From assembly GCF_001439915.1 (NCBI RefSeq), contig NZ_LMBW01000004.1, positions 312,165 to 348,789 on the forward strand: a stretch of DNA of 36,625 nucleotides, read 5' to 3'. Positions 1 to 7,475 of this stretch are shown piece by piece; position 1 is the first letter of the stretch, and each line of letters starts with the position of its first letter. Origin of the DNA: Fredinandcohnia humi. Lineage in GTDB: Bacteria; Bacillota; Bacilli; Bacillales; Bacillaceae_L. A model generated the notes under the pieces. The model was not told the DNA's origin. It saw only the letters and a program-made list of their open reading frames with translations, and searched no databases. Both the position numbers and the translations under genes were made by a program.

Positions 1-62
1 TCATCTTCTATTTAGATTGGTACATGCATATGTTGAAATAGGCACGTCCAAGGAGGTAGAAG

Positions 63-626
63 ATGGATATAACTGCATTTCTCGGAGAACTTATAACCTT
101 ATTTATCATGGCGTTTGCCTTAGGCATGGATGCATTTTCCGTTGGGCTTGGAATGGGGTTAATCCGATTGAGACTCAAGCAAATCTTTACAATCGGTATA
201 ACCATCGGTCTGTTTCATATGTGGATGCCTTTGGCGGGTATGATGATTGGGCATTTTTTATCAGATACATTTGGAGCCATTGCTACCTATGCAGGTGGGG
301 GGTTGCTCATGTTTTTAGGCTTACAAATGATTATTTCCTCCTTCAAGGACGATGATCAGAAGCGTATGATTACACCGGTTGGATTTGGGTTATTTATTTT
401 TGCGTTAAGTGTAAGTTTAGATAGTTTCTCAGTGGGGCTTTCACTAGGGATATACGGTGCGAAAACAGTCATGGTCATTCTCATGTTCGGGGTCGTCAGT
501 ATGATCCTTTCGTGGGTCGGCCTTCTTTTAGGTCGAAAGGTCCAAAATTGGCTTGGTACATACAGTGAGGTCTTGGGTGGCAGTATCCTCCTCGTCTTTG
601 GTGTGAAACTACTGTTTCCTTTATAG
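63..626 (+). CDS. mntP: MntP/YwlD-type manganese efflux pump
   Basis: Integral membrane protein of 187 residues, the usual length for the MntP (DUF204) family, which exports Mn(II). About six hydrophobic segments are visible. The two halves repeat the same motif, MDAFSVGLG near residue 22 and LDSFSVGLS near residue 119, so Asp23 and Asp120 sit at equivalent membrane positions, as expected for the metal path of this family. The ATG is preceded by AAGGAGG with good spacing. It lies directly upstream of ywlE, matching the ywlD-ywlE order of B. subtilis. Only 62 bases precede it here, so its promoter and any manganese-sensing leader cannot be judged. Confidence 0.93.
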   Translation: MDITAFLGELITLFIMAFALGMDAFSVGLGMGLIRLRLKQIFTIGITIGLFHMWMPLAGMMIGHFLSDTFGAIATYAGGGLLMFLGLQMIISSFKDDDQKRMITPVGFGLFIFALSVSLDSFSVGLSLGIYGAKTVMVILMFGVVSMILSWVGLLLGRKVQNWLGTYSEVLGGSILLVFGVKLLFPL

Positions 627-653
627 GTGTTCCAGAAAAAAGTACAAAGTTGT

Positions 654-685
654 GAGTACGGTGGTGATTTCCGTGCTCTTTTTTT
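654..685 (+). terminator. Rho-independent terminator after mntP
   Basis: GAGTACGG pairs with CCGTGCTC (one G-T wobble) around a nine-base loop and is followed by seven T. It separates mntP from ywlE. Confidence 0.85.
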
Positions 686-797
686 AATATTGGCTATGCC
701 TTTCATGTGAATCTCGATTATAATGGTACTATATCGAATTTTGTCTAAAGGTGCAGGTCGAAAGTAGCATAAGGGCAACAATGAGGAGGCTGATGAA

Positions 798-1229
798 ATG
801 ATACGCATTTTATTTGTTTGCACAGGGAATACATGTAGAAGTCCGATGGCAGAGGCTATTTTACGAAAAAAGTGCGGGGAAAACATAGAAGTCAAATCGG
901 CGGGGATTTTTGCAGGTGATGGAAGTCCTGCTTCAGCGAATACCGCTCAGGTGTTACAGGAAAATGGAATGGAGTGTCAGCATTCATCTTCATTGTTAAC
1001 ACAAGACCTTGTTGAGTGGAGCGCTTGTATTTTAACGATGACCAGTCAGCATAAACAGGCAATTCTACACAGTTTCCCGCAAAGCAGGGACAAGGTGTAT
1101 ACATTAAAGGAATACGTGAACAGCAGCGGGGATGTTTCTGACCCATTCGGGGGACCCGTTGAGATATATAGAGAAACCTATGCGGAACTCGAACCATTAA
1201 TTGATCAAGTACTATTAAAACTAAAATAG
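798..1229 (+). CDS. ywlE: Protein-arginine phosphatase YwlE
   Basis: Low-molecular-weight protein-tyrosine-phosphatase fold, 143 residues. The P-loop CTGNTCRS occupies residues 8-15, with nucleophile Cys8 and Arg14. The Thr at position 12 is the residue that tunes B. subtilis YwlE (Thr11 there) towards phospho-arginine. The DPFGG motif near residue 115 supplies the general-acid Asp. In Bacillus this enzyme reverses McsB arginine phosphorylation, which marks proteins for ClpCP and affects stress and germination. The ATG follows GAGGAGG with eight bases of spacing. A TATAAT at 719-724 could be a -10 box, but I see no convincing -35, so the promoter is not called. Confidence 0.93.
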   Translation: MIRILFVCTGNTCRSPMAEAILRKKCGENIEVKSAGIFAGDGSPASANTAQVLQENGMECQHSSSLLTQDLVEWSACILTMTSQHKQAILHSFPQSRDKVYTLKEYVNSSGDVSDPFGGPVEIYRETYAELEPLIDQVLLKLK

Positions 1230-1251
1230 GTAGATTCAGGGGGAGAATCGG

Positions 1252-2538
1252 GTGGAAAAAAGGCGCTACAAATCTGGTCTTAGGTTAAAATTAGTCCTAT
1301 TTACAACCATTTTAGCGGTTGTAACGTATTCAACATCTGCGTTATTCATTTATTTTGTGTATCCTTTCGTCAAAGAAATGGTGAATCAGCAAGTCTTTGT
1401 AATCGGAACATTGGCGTTAGGAATTATCTGGTCTGGGATTCTTGCTTATTTTGCGGCATCCTTCATCACAAAGCCACTTCAAAAGCTTGAACAGGTGGCT
1501 ATTCATGCTGCAAATGGTGATATTCGCGAGGATGTACCCGTTTCAAAATCTGATGACGAGATTCGCAGCTTGAGTCTTGCATTTAATAAAATGCTACATA
1601 ATCTACGTGAAATGGTTCAACATATCGAGGAAAACTTTGAAAATACGAATGAAAAAGTGATTGAAATTACAAAGGCTTCTAGTCTTGCATCTGAGCAGGC
1701 AGAAAGTATAAATCGCACTATTTCCGAGATTTCCAAAGGAGCTGACAGCTCTGCAATATCGATTCAAGAGACTGCAGAATCAGTAGAGGATGTCATTCAA
1801 ATTGCCGAAGAGGTTCAACAAAATGCGAACACTTCGCAAAATTTATCAGTTGAAATGGTTGATACACTGAATGGTAGTAAAGAGGTTGTGCATTCGCTTG
1901 TTTCCGGAATTAATAAGCTTGTTGAAAATAACCAAACCTCGCTTGAAGCGGTAAATCGCTTAGAAACAAATGCAAAGGAAGTAGAACATATTATTTCACT
2001 TGTTGGCGATATTGCCGGCCAAACGAACTTGCTTGCATTGAATGCCTCAATTGAAGCAGCACGTGCGGGTGAGCACGGCAAGGGCTTTGCAGTTGTGGCG
2101 GAAGAAGTGAGAAAGCTTGCGGACGAAAGTTCAAAGGCAGTTCAAGGCATTTCTGAATTGATTAAAAATATCCAGCAAGAGGTTCGAAATGTAGTCGTTC
2201 AAATTTCGGAACAAGTTGCCGTTGCAAACGAAGAAGCGAAAAAAGGAACGATCACAAATGAAGCCATTGCAGAAATGACAACGTCTGTCCATGAGGTAGC
2301 AGATGCCGTGAAGCAAATAGCCGCCTTGGTTGAAAAACAAATGGACCGCATTCAAGCGACATCCTTGCAGTCACAAGAAGTAGCGGCGATTGCAGAAGAA
2401 ACATCCGCAGGTGCACAGGAAGTTAGTGCAGCAACCCAGCACCAGGCAAATGTGATTGGTGAAGTGGACGGTTTGGCGCAGGAGCTTGCTAGCCAAGCAA
2501 GTCAGTTAAAACAGACCATTCAACGATTTACGTTATAA
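1252..2538 (+). CDS. Methyl-accepting chemotaxis protein lacking an extracellular sensor domain
   Basis: Chemoreceptor-type protein of 428 residues with a GTG start behind GGGGGAG. Two membrane helices (about residues 13-36 and 47-70) are joined by only some ten residues, so there is no room for an extracytoplasmic ligand-binding domain. A HAMP domain follows (about 70-122), then a long coiled-coil signalling domain whose conserved hairpin tip, around [19 protein letters not shown], lies at residues 256-274 and contacts CheA and CheW. The input is probably membrane state, a cytoplasmic signal or a partner receptor. It starts 22 bases after ywlE, so the two are probably co-transcribed, and a terminator follows. 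B. subtilis has no receptor gene at this place. Confidence 0.9.
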   Translation: MEKRRYKSGLRLKLVLFTTILAVVTYSTSALFIYFVYPFVKEMVNQQVFVIGTLALGIIWSGILAYFAASFITKPLQKLEQVAIHAANGDIREDVPVSKSDDEIRSLSLAFNKMLHNLREMVQHIEENFENTNEKVIEITKASSLASEQAESINRTISEISKGADSSAISIQETAESVEDVIQIAEEVQQNANTSQNLSVEMVDTLNGSKEVVHSLVSGINKLVENNQTSLEAVNRLETNAKEVEHIISLVGDIAGQTNLLALNASIEAARAGEHGKGFAVVAEEVRKLADESSKAVQGISELIKNIQQEVRNVVVQISEQVAVANEEAKKGTITNEAIAEMTTSVHEVADAVKQIAALVEKQMDRIQATSLQSQEVAAIAEETSAGAQEVSAATQHQANVIGEVDGLAQELASQASQLKQTIQRFTL

Positions 2539-2551
2539 AACTCCTGAAAAA

Positions 2552-2582
2552 AGCTCCCGTTTTGGTTCGGGAGCTCTTTTTT
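2552..2582 (+). terminator. Rho-independent terminator after the chemoreceptor gene
   Basis: AGCTCCCG and CGGGAGCT form a perfect eight-pair stem with an eight-base loop, followed by C and six T. The TnpB element begins just downstream. Confidence 0.92.
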
Positions 2583-2600
2583 AGGTATTAGGCAAGAACC

Positions 2601-2620
2601 CATGTGACTTCAGTCATGTG
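2601..2620 (+). repeat. Left-end hairpin of the IS605-type element
   Basis: TGACT and AGTCA pair around a two-base loop, extended by CA/TG beyond a small internal mismatch. It shares 15 bases with the right-end hairpin. Confidence 0.75.
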
Positions 2621-2686
2621 ATGAATTGTCGATTGATTCGGGGATTCAAAAATATACAAATATTCTTGATATACCCCACTTCCCTC

Positions 2687-2715
2687 TAGTCATATAGTCA
2701 ATTTTGTGATATATT
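2687..2715 (+). promoter_or_regulatory. Predicted SigA promoter of tnpB
   Basis: A -35 box TAGTCA (2687-2692, four of six), a 17-base spacer and a -10 box TATATT (2710-2715) with the extended TGn element (2707-2709). Transcription would start near 2722, just before the LexA-like box. Confidence 0.5.
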
Positions 2716-2726
2716 GCATTTGTATA

Positions 2727-2740
2727 GGAACGTATGTTCC
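2727..2740 (+). promoter_or_regulatory. LexA (DinR)-like SOS box upstream of tnpB
   Basis: GGAACGTATGTTCC contains GAAC-GTAT-GTTC, which fits the core GAACNNNNGTTC of Gram-positive LexA boxes, including the purine/pyrimidine pattern of the centre. It lies 40 bases before the tnpB start and just after the predicted transcription start, a natural repressor position. The flanking base (G for the preferred C) is the only deviation I see. LexA control is an inference. Confidence 0.5.
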
Positions 2741-2780
2741 TGTGAGTAATAACAACCTTAGTGAAAGTGTGGTGAAATCA

Positions 2781-4118
2781 ATGTTTGTAGCAGTCCAACG
2801 TGGCTATGTTTATCGAGCTTATCCGACAGATGAAGTGAAGAAATATTTCTTGCAATGTTTTGGTGCAGGTCGCAAAATGTACAATCTCCATGTCGATAGA
2901 TTATATCAATACTTGGAGAGTATTGACTATCAGATTGGTGAGAGAATAGATACTAAAGAACTCAAAAATAAAATACCTTCTGTTGCCGAATTCAAAAAGA
3001 TGTTCGTTGATAGCGACGGAAACCTGTATCTGTACAATGTGGATGCATTTGCTTGTAACGAAGCGAAACAACACTTTTACAAAGCACTAAATGAGTTCAA
3101 TAAAATTGCTTTTCAAAAGCAATTTAAGAAATCAGCACTCAAACGAAAAGATACTATGGGTAAGGAACTTTCGTTCCGTGATTTGAAAGTCTTACCTAAA
3201 TTCCATTCCAAAAAGAATAATAATTTTAGCTATACAACTTTTAATCAAAATGGAAATATTCAAATCAACGAAAATATCCTTACTTTGCCAACTGCACAGA
3301 AATCCGAATTAAGAGAAGTCAAAGTAAAACTTAAGCTGCATCGAGGCTTGCCAAAGGACAGCTTAATCAAAAACGTCACTGTTTCTATGAATGCCAATGG
3401 CGAATTTTACGTCTCTTTGTGCGTGGAATTTGCATTGGAGATTACAGACATTGAAAAAACCACTATTATTCTTGGATTGGATTATTCACAATCTTCATTT
3501 TTTGTCTATAGTGAGGGTAAGAAAGCCAATTACCCGTTATTTATGAGACAAGCTGAAGAACGATTAAAACAAGAACAGAAGAAACTTTCACGTATGGATA
3601 AAGGTTCGAACCGTTGGAACAAACAGCGTAAAAAAGTTGCAAAAATACATATAAAAGTTGCGAACCAACGAAAGGATTGGCTACATAAAAAAGCCTTTAC
3701 TCTTGCTAAACGATACGATATGGTGATTCTAGAAGATCTTGATTTGCGTTCTCTTAGTCAAAATCCAGACTATGCAAAAAAACAACAAGATAATGGATTT
3801 GGAAACTTCCGATTATATTTAAAATACAAGTTAGAACAACAAGGAAAAATATTCTTGAAGGCACCAAGGACGTTCCCATCAACTCAACTATGCTCTAATT
3901 GTGGGTTTAAAAATACTAAACTTAAAGGAATTAAGAACATCAATATAAGGGAATGGGACTGTCCAAAGTGTAAATGTCATCACGACCGTGACGTTAATTC
4001 TGGAATAAATTTAAAACAATATGGCGAAAAACATATTCATGAGAAGAATTTGCTTGTGTCTTACCTATTAAAATATAAAGGGTTCGCTCGGTTGCCCACA
4101 GTGTCTAGCACAGACTAG
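2781..4118 (+). CDS. tnpB: TnpB, RNA-guided endonuclease-like protein of the IS605 family
   Basis: Protein of 445 residues from the ATG that begins MFVAVQRGYVYRAYP, the typical TnpB opening. An in-frame start 25 codons upstream would run through the LexA-like box and lacks homologous character. The split RuvC domain looks intact: Asp in GLDYS (234), Glu in ILEDLD (318) and Asp in HDRDVNSG (near 402-404). A four-cysteine zinc finger (CSNC at 371-374, CPKC at 394-397) sits before the last Asp. TnpB proteins are omega-RNA-guided DNA nucleases, ancestors of Cas12. The stop codon lies inside a hairpin of the presumed omega RNA. The family is certain; nuclease activity is inferred from the intact active site. 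Confidence 0.93.
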   Translation: MFVAVQRGYVYRAYPTDEVKKYFLQCFGAGRKMYNLHVDRLYQYLESIDYQIGERIDTKELKNKIPSVAEFKKMFVDSDGNLYLYNVDAFACNEAKQHFYKALNEFNKIAFQKQFKKSALKRKDTMGKELSFRDLKVLPKFHSKKNNNFSYTTFNQNGNIQINENILTLPTAQKSELREVKVKLKLHRGLPKDSLIKNVTVSMNANGEFYVSLCVEFALEITDIEKTTIILGLDYSQSSFFVYSEGKKANYPLFMRQAEERLKQEQKKLSRMDKGSNRWNKQRKKVAKIHIKVANQRKDWLHKKAFTLAKRYDMVILEDLDLRSLSQNPDYAKKQQDNGFGNFRLYLKYKLEQQGKIFLKAPRTFPSTQLCSNCGFKNTKLKGIKNINIREWDCPKCKCHHDRDVNSGINLKQYGEKHIHEKNLLVSYLLKYKGFARLPTVSSTD

Positions 4119-4225
4119 ACTTAAATCGGTCAGCTAAGAAAAGTGACTCAGGCTGTATATGACCGAAGGTTAGCCCGATAGGGCTTTCCCTTACAAGCCT
4201 GTGACTTCAGTCATAGGTTGTTGAC
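4081..4225 (+). ncRNA. Presumed omega RNA (guide RNA scaffold) of TnpB
   Basis: The stretch from the end of tnpB to the element's right end is rich in stems. GTCTAG (4103-4108) pairs with CTAGAC (4115-4120). TCGGTC (4126-4131) pairs with GACCGA (4161-4166). AGCCC-GATA-GGGCT spans 4172-4185. The right-end hairpin is at 4198-4217. In studied TnpB systems the omega RNA comes from exactly this region and its guide is the flanking host sequence, here starting at 4226. Ends and expression are inferred. Confidence 0.6.
4198..4217 (+). repeat. Right-end hairpin of the IS605-type element
   Basis: CCT-G-TGACT and AGTCA-T-AGG pair around a TC loop. TTGAC follows four bases later at 4221-4225 and marks the element's tip. 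Confidence 0.8.
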
Positions 4226-4300
4226 GTATAATAAGAGTAAAGATTATGTCTTATGGTGGAAGTTTTAGCCAAGGCGCATTTGATTATAGGGGGATTTACA

Positions 4301-4750
4301 ATGAAAGTTGCAATTGCTTCAGACCATGGCGGTTTAGTATTGCGTGAAGAAATCAAGCATTTATTGGATGAACTTAAGATTGAATATGATGATTTTGGGT
4401 GTGAATGCTCTACTTCTGTTGATTATCCGGATTACGCCCTGCCAGTTGCGAAAAAAGTGGCGGATGGGGAATATGATCGTGGAATTTTAATTTGCGGAAC
4501 TGGAATTGGAATGAGTATTGCTGCGAATAAGGTTCATGGCATCCGTTGTGCACTTTGTCATGATGTATTTAGTGCAAAAGCAACTCGAGAGCATAATAAC
4601 AGCAACATCTTGGCGATGGGTGAGCGTGTGATCGGTCCAGGACTGGCCCGTGAAATCGCAAAAGCATGGCTAACAACTGAATTTTTAGGTGGTCGCCATG
4701 AAAACAGAATCAATAAAATCACTGAATACGAAAACAGCACTGAAGAGTAA
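4301..4750 (+). CDS. rpiB: Ribose-5-phosphate isomerase B
   Basis: Protein of 149 residues, the same length as B. subtilis YwlF (from memory). It interconverts ribose 5-phosphate and ribulose 5-phosphate in the pentose phosphate pathway. Asp8-His9 of the SDHGG motif, the catalytic-base Cys65 in CGTGIGMSIAANK, and His98 in REHNN are all present. I chose the ATG at 4301 because AGGGGG lies just upstream and the protein then opens MKVAIASDHGG, the normal RpiB amino terminus. The TnpB element has inserted between the chemoreceptor gene and rpiB, so rpiB may have a new promoter; a TATAAT lies at the junction (4227-4232) without a clear -35. Confidence 0.94.
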   Translation: MKVAIASDHGGLVLREEIKHLLDELKIEYDDFGCECSTSVDYPDYALPVAKKVADGEYDRGILICGTGIGMSIAANKVHGIRCALCHDVFSAKATREHNNSNILAMGERVIGPGLAREIAKAWLTTEFLGGRHENRINKITEYENSTEE

Positions 4751-4757
4751 CATGTAG

Positions 4758-4922
4758 CGCCTGAGGATTTTCTGAATCAGGCGTATATGTGTTTATTCAG
4801 TCAAACGATAAAACCTTTGACTGAATAAACACAAAGCCTCCGGCGGATGCCACAGATTTTCAAAGGAAACTTTTCGAGCGTGCTCGAAAAAATCTGGGCG
4901 CAAATACGCCGAGGCGTATTTG
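4758..4922. repeat. Multi-hairpin intergenic element between rpiB and ywlG
   Basis: Several near-perfect inverted repeats are packed together. CGCCTGA/TCAGGCG spans 4758-4783. An 18-base perfect pair (arms 4788-4805 and 4816-4833) follows. CAGATTTT/AAAATCTG (4853-4896) encloses TTTTCGAGC/GCTCGAAAA. CAAATACGCC/GGCGTATTTG spans 4901-4922. None is followed by a proper T run, so it is not a simple terminator. It looks like an intergenic repeat cassette; copy number elsewhere is unknown. Confidence 0.6.
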
Positions 4923-4949
4923 ATTTCAGTCAGTCAGGAGGTTTTGGAA

Positions 4950-5522
4950 ATGGTAGCGGACTTAGAAGTATGGAGAGGGCAGCTTAGGACGATTCTTTCA
5001 GAGTTTGTGGAGAAGGCTTCGTTGAAAAAAGGAGAGCTCCTGGTTGTCGGTTGCAGTACGAGTGAAGTCATCGGTGAACGAATCGGAACGGCGGGATCCG
5101 AGGAAGTGGCGGAAATGATTTTTAGTGAATTGGATTCGCTTCGTGAAGATATAGGTGTTGAGCTTGCGTTTCAATGCTGTGAGCATTTAAACCGTGCCTT
5201 GGTTATCGAGCGTGAAACGGCAATACATAAAAACTATGAGCAAGTAACAGTCGTCCCGGTTCGAACAGCAGGCGGTGCAATGGCAACCAATGCATACGGA
5301 CATTTTAACGATCCGGTTGTGGTTGAATTTATTAGAGCTGAAGCGGGAATTGATATTGGCGACACCTTCATCGGTATGCATCTTACACATGTCGCGGTAC
5401 CCATTCGAAGTTCATTGAAGGAGCTTGGCGGGGCCCACGTCACAATGGCCAAAGCTAGACCAAAACTCATCGGCGGCGAACGAGCTGTTTATCCCAATAA
5501 TAAAGAAAATAAGAAGTGCTAA
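4950..5522 (+). CDS. ywlG: YwlG, UPF0340 / TIGR01440 family protein of unknown function
   Basis: Protein of 190 residues, recognised by position between rpiB and glyA and by conserved blocks such as [15 protein letters not shown] near residue 33 and [15 protein letters not shown] near residue 103. I chose the ATG at 4950 because AGGAGG precedes it by seven bases; a TTG further upstream lies in the hairpin element and has no ribosome site. No membrane segment or signal peptide is seen. The biochemical role is not established. In Bacillaceae it sits beside glyA, but here a terminator separates the two. Confidence 0.88.
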   Translation: MVADLEVWRGQLRTILSEFVEKASLKKGELLVVGCSTSEVIGERIGTAGSEEVAEMIFSELDSLREDIGVELAFQCCEHLNRALVIERETAIHKNYEQVTVVPVRTAGGAMATNAYGHFNDPVVVEFIRAEAGIDIGDTFIGMHLTHVAVPIRSSLKELGGAHVTMAKARPKLIGGERAVYPNNKENKKC

Positions 5523-5543
5523 ATGAGCGGTTTGTTTAGAAGG

Positions 5544-5574
5544 AAGACAAGGTGTGAAGATACCTTGTCTTTTT
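5544..5574 (+). terminator. Rho-independent terminator after ywlG
   Basis: AAGACAAGGT and ACCTTGTCTT form a perfect ten-pair stem ending in a T run. Confidence 0.93.
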
Positions 5575-5657
5575 ATTCATAAAAAAATTTATCGTGGGAT
5601 GAAGAAAATATTTATTGAACTCCTGATTCGTACAGTTGTCCCCGGAGTGTGAAAGAA

Positions 5658-5905
5658 ATGGCTATACGAAAGGTAAATAAGAAAGATCTTCATAGGCTAA
5701 TTGTTTAATTGATGAAAGTGATAACGGGCCTGTTTATGATTTGCTTCAGAAGGTGACCGACAAAAAGGTGAATCTTGCTGATGGCTTAGTTGTAGAATAC
5801 GATGATTCCCCCCTTTCCGAAGAGGAAAAGAAAAAGGTTGAGAAGGCAGAGAAAGAAATAGAGGAAGGAGAATTCATTGATTGGGGGAAATTAAAAATGA
5901 GTTAA
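5658..5905 (+). pseudogene. Frameshifted remnant of a small antitoxin-like gene
   Basis: An ATG at 5658 reads MAIRKVNKKDLHRLIV and stops at 5706. From about 5702 another frame is open to the TAA at 5903, giving CLIDESDNGPVYDLLQKV and then an acidic, charged tail ending EFIDWGKLKMS. Joined, they give a coherent protein of about 80 residues, so a single frameshift near 5700-5706 probably broke the gene. The acidic helical carboxy end resembles small type II antitoxins, but I cannot name the family and no toxin gene is nearby. No clear ribosome site is seen. Confidence 0.5.
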
Positions 5906-5979
5906 GTTGAATGATGTATTATTATTTTCGCATTTCTCCCTATAATAATCTCCTAATGTAAAAATCCATCCATCTCATA

Positions 5980-6008
5980 GGAACCACCAGAACCGTCCCC
6001 TTGGTTCC
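5980..6008. repeat. Copy of a dispersed GAACCGTCCC hairpin repeat
   Basis: Starts GGAACCACC, continues AGAACCGTCCCC and ends TTGGTTCC, so GGAACCA and TGGTTCC pair at its ends. A second 29-base copy is at 32119-32147 and an inverted copy at 32039-32065. Confidence 0.7.
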
Positions 6009-6010
6009 AC

Positions 6011-6055
6011 AAAAATGAACATTAAGCATTCGAAAACAGAATAATGTTCGTGTTT
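6011..6055. promoter_or_regulatory. Possible PurR operator (paired PurBoxes) upstream of glyA
   Basis: AAAAATGAACATT (6011-6023) and the inverted AATGTTCGTGTTT (6043-6055) each match the B. subtilis PurBox AWWWCCGAACWWT at 11 of 13 positions. Counted as 14-mers they are 17 bases apart, which fits PurR operators as I recall them. glyA belongs to the PurR regulon in B. subtilis. The first box has TGAA for CGAA in its core, so this is tentative. Confidence 0.42.
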
Positions 6056-6079
6056 TGTAAAAAAACATAAAACTTAATC

Positions 6080-6108
6080 TTCCTACTACCGAATAAAAGT
6101 GTTACAAT
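6080..6108 (+). promoter_or_regulatory. Predicted glyA promoter
   Basis: An extended -10, TGt-TACAAT (-10 at 6103-6108), with a weak -35, TTCCTA, 17 bases upstream. It lies 58 bases before the glyA start. Confidence 0.5.
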
Positions 6109-6166
6109 GAAAAAGTATTTTTCAAATTAACGGAATAATTCATACATCGATTAAAGGAGGATTCCA

Positions 6167-7408
6167 ATGAAACATTTATCGGAGCAAGATCAACAAGTAT
6201 TTCATGCAATACAAGATGAACTCAAAAGACAACGTACGAAAATTGAACTAATTGCATCTGAAAACTTTGTAAGTGAAGCAGTCATGGAAGCCCAAGGTTC
6301 TGTATTAACAAACAAATATGCAGAAGGGTATCCGGGTCGTCGTTATTATGGCGGCTGTGAGCATGTGGATGTTGTGGAGAACATTGCAAGAGACCGTGCG
6401 AAGGAAATCTTCGGCGCAGAGCACGCAAATGTGCAGCCTCACTCTGGGGCTCAAGCAAATATGGCTGTATACTTTACAATCCTTGAACAGGGTGACACTG
6501 TACTTGGGATGAATCTTTCTCATGGTGGACATTTAACACATGGTAGTCCGGTAAACTTCAGTGGAATTCAATATAATTTTGTGGAGTACGGAGTGGATCC
6601 TGAAACACATCAAATCAATTACGACGATGTACGTGCTAAAGCTCTGGAACATAAGCCGAAGCTTATCGTTGCGGGTGCAAGCGCATATCCACGTGCAATT
6701 GATTTTAAAAAGTTCAGAGAAATTGCAGACGAAGTGGGCGCATACTTAATGGTAGACATGGCTCACATCGCTGGTTTAGTGGCAACGGGTATTCACGAAA
6801 ACCCAGTTCCATATGCGGATTTCGTCACAACAACGACTCATAAAACATTGCGTGGTCCACGTGGTGGGATGATTCTTTGTAAAGAAGAATTCGCGAAGAA
6901 AATTGATAAAGCGATCTTCCCAGGTATCCAAGGTGGTCCATTAATGCACGTAATTGCTGCAAAAGCTGTGGCATTCGGGGAAGCTTTAACAGATGAGTTC
7001 AAGCAATACACTCAAAAAATCGTCGACAATGCGGCTAGATTAGCTGAATCTTTACAAAAAGAGGGCCTAGATATAGTATCTGGCGGAACTGACAATCACT
7101 TATTACTACTTGATGTTCGTTCATTGAGTTTAACTGGTAAAGTGGCTGAAAAGGTTCTTGACGATATCGGCATCACAGTTAACAAAAACACGATTCCATT
7201 TGATCCAGAAAGTCCTTTTGTCACAAGTGGTATTCGTATCGGTACTGCTGCTGTAACAAGCCGAGGATTTGGTTTTGAGGATATGGATGAAATTGCGTCC
7301 ATTATCGCATTTGCATTAAAAAATTCAGAAGACGAAGTGAAGTTAGCTGAAGCAAGCGAGCGTGTAGAAGCATTGACTAGCAAGTTTGTCCTTTATAAAG
7401 AGTATTAA
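6167..7408 (+). CDS. glyA: Serine hydroxymethyltransferase
   Basis: PLP-dependent enzyme of 413 residues that converts serine and tetrahydrofolate to glycine and methylene-tetrahydrofolate, the main one-carbon source for purine and thymidylate synthesis. The PLP lysine is Lys226 in [14 protein letters not shown]. The amino end carries [11 protein letters not shown] and the substrate-site block [13 protein letters not shown] (residues 51-63), and DMAHIAGL (197-204) holds the cofactor-binding Asp and His. The ATG follows AAAGGAGG. Length and motifs are complete. It has its own promoter and terminator, and a possible PurR operator lies upstream. Confidence 0.97.
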   Translation: MKHLSEQDQQVFHAIQDELKRQRTKIELIASENFVSEAVMEAQGSVLTNKYAEGYPGRRYYGGCEHVDVVENIARDRAKEIFGAEHANVQPHSGAQANMAVYFTILEQGDTVLGMNLSHGGHLTHGSPVNFSGIQYNFVEYGVDPETHQINYDDVRAKALEHKPKLIVAGASAYPRAIDFKKFREIADEVGAYLMVDMAHIAGLVATGIHENPVPYADFVTTTTHKTLRGPRGGMILCKEEFAKKIDKAIFPGIQGGPLMHVIAAKAVAFGEALTDEFKQYTQKIVDNAARLAESLQKEGLDIVSGGTDNHLLLLDVRSLSLTGKVAEKVLDDIGITVNKNTIPFDPESPFVTSGIRIGTAAVTSRGFGFEDMDEIASIIAFALKNSEDEVKLAEASERVEALTSKFVLYKEY

Positions 7409-7417
7409 GATGTTTGA

Positions 7418-7451
7418 AGGCGGGACTCCTTTTATGGGGTCCTGCCTTTTT
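7418..7451 (+). terminator. Rho-independent terminator after glyA
   Basis: AGGCGGGAC and GTCCTGCCT pair, with further pairing inside, and are followed by five T. Confidence 0.9.
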
Positions 7452-7475
7452 GGTTAAAACGTCGCCAAATACTTT

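Larger units (their letters stand above)
2591..4225 (+). mobile_element. IS200/IS605-type element carrying only tnpB
   Basis: The element holds an intact tnpB and no tnpA. Both ends share the 15-base sequence TGTGACTTCAGTCAT (2603-2617 and 4200-4214) in direct orientation inside short hairpins, as expected for IS605 ends, where single-strand hairpins rather than terminal inverted repeats are recognised. The right end closes with TTGAC at 4221-4225, which is also the right cleavage motif of ISDra2. The left boundary is uncertain: it lies between the chemoreceptor terminator (2582) and the hairpin at 2601. No target duplication is expected. Without TnpA the element can only move with help in trans. 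Confidence 0.82.

Noticed and set aside
356-895. Minus-strand 179-codon open frame over mntP and ywlE
   Set aside because: It crosses a terminator and two well-supported genes, and its composition is not protein-like.
2633-2637. TTGAT as the left target motif of the TnpB element
   Set aside because: It lies inside the left end, downstream of the hairpin, whereas the target motif should flank the element on the outside.
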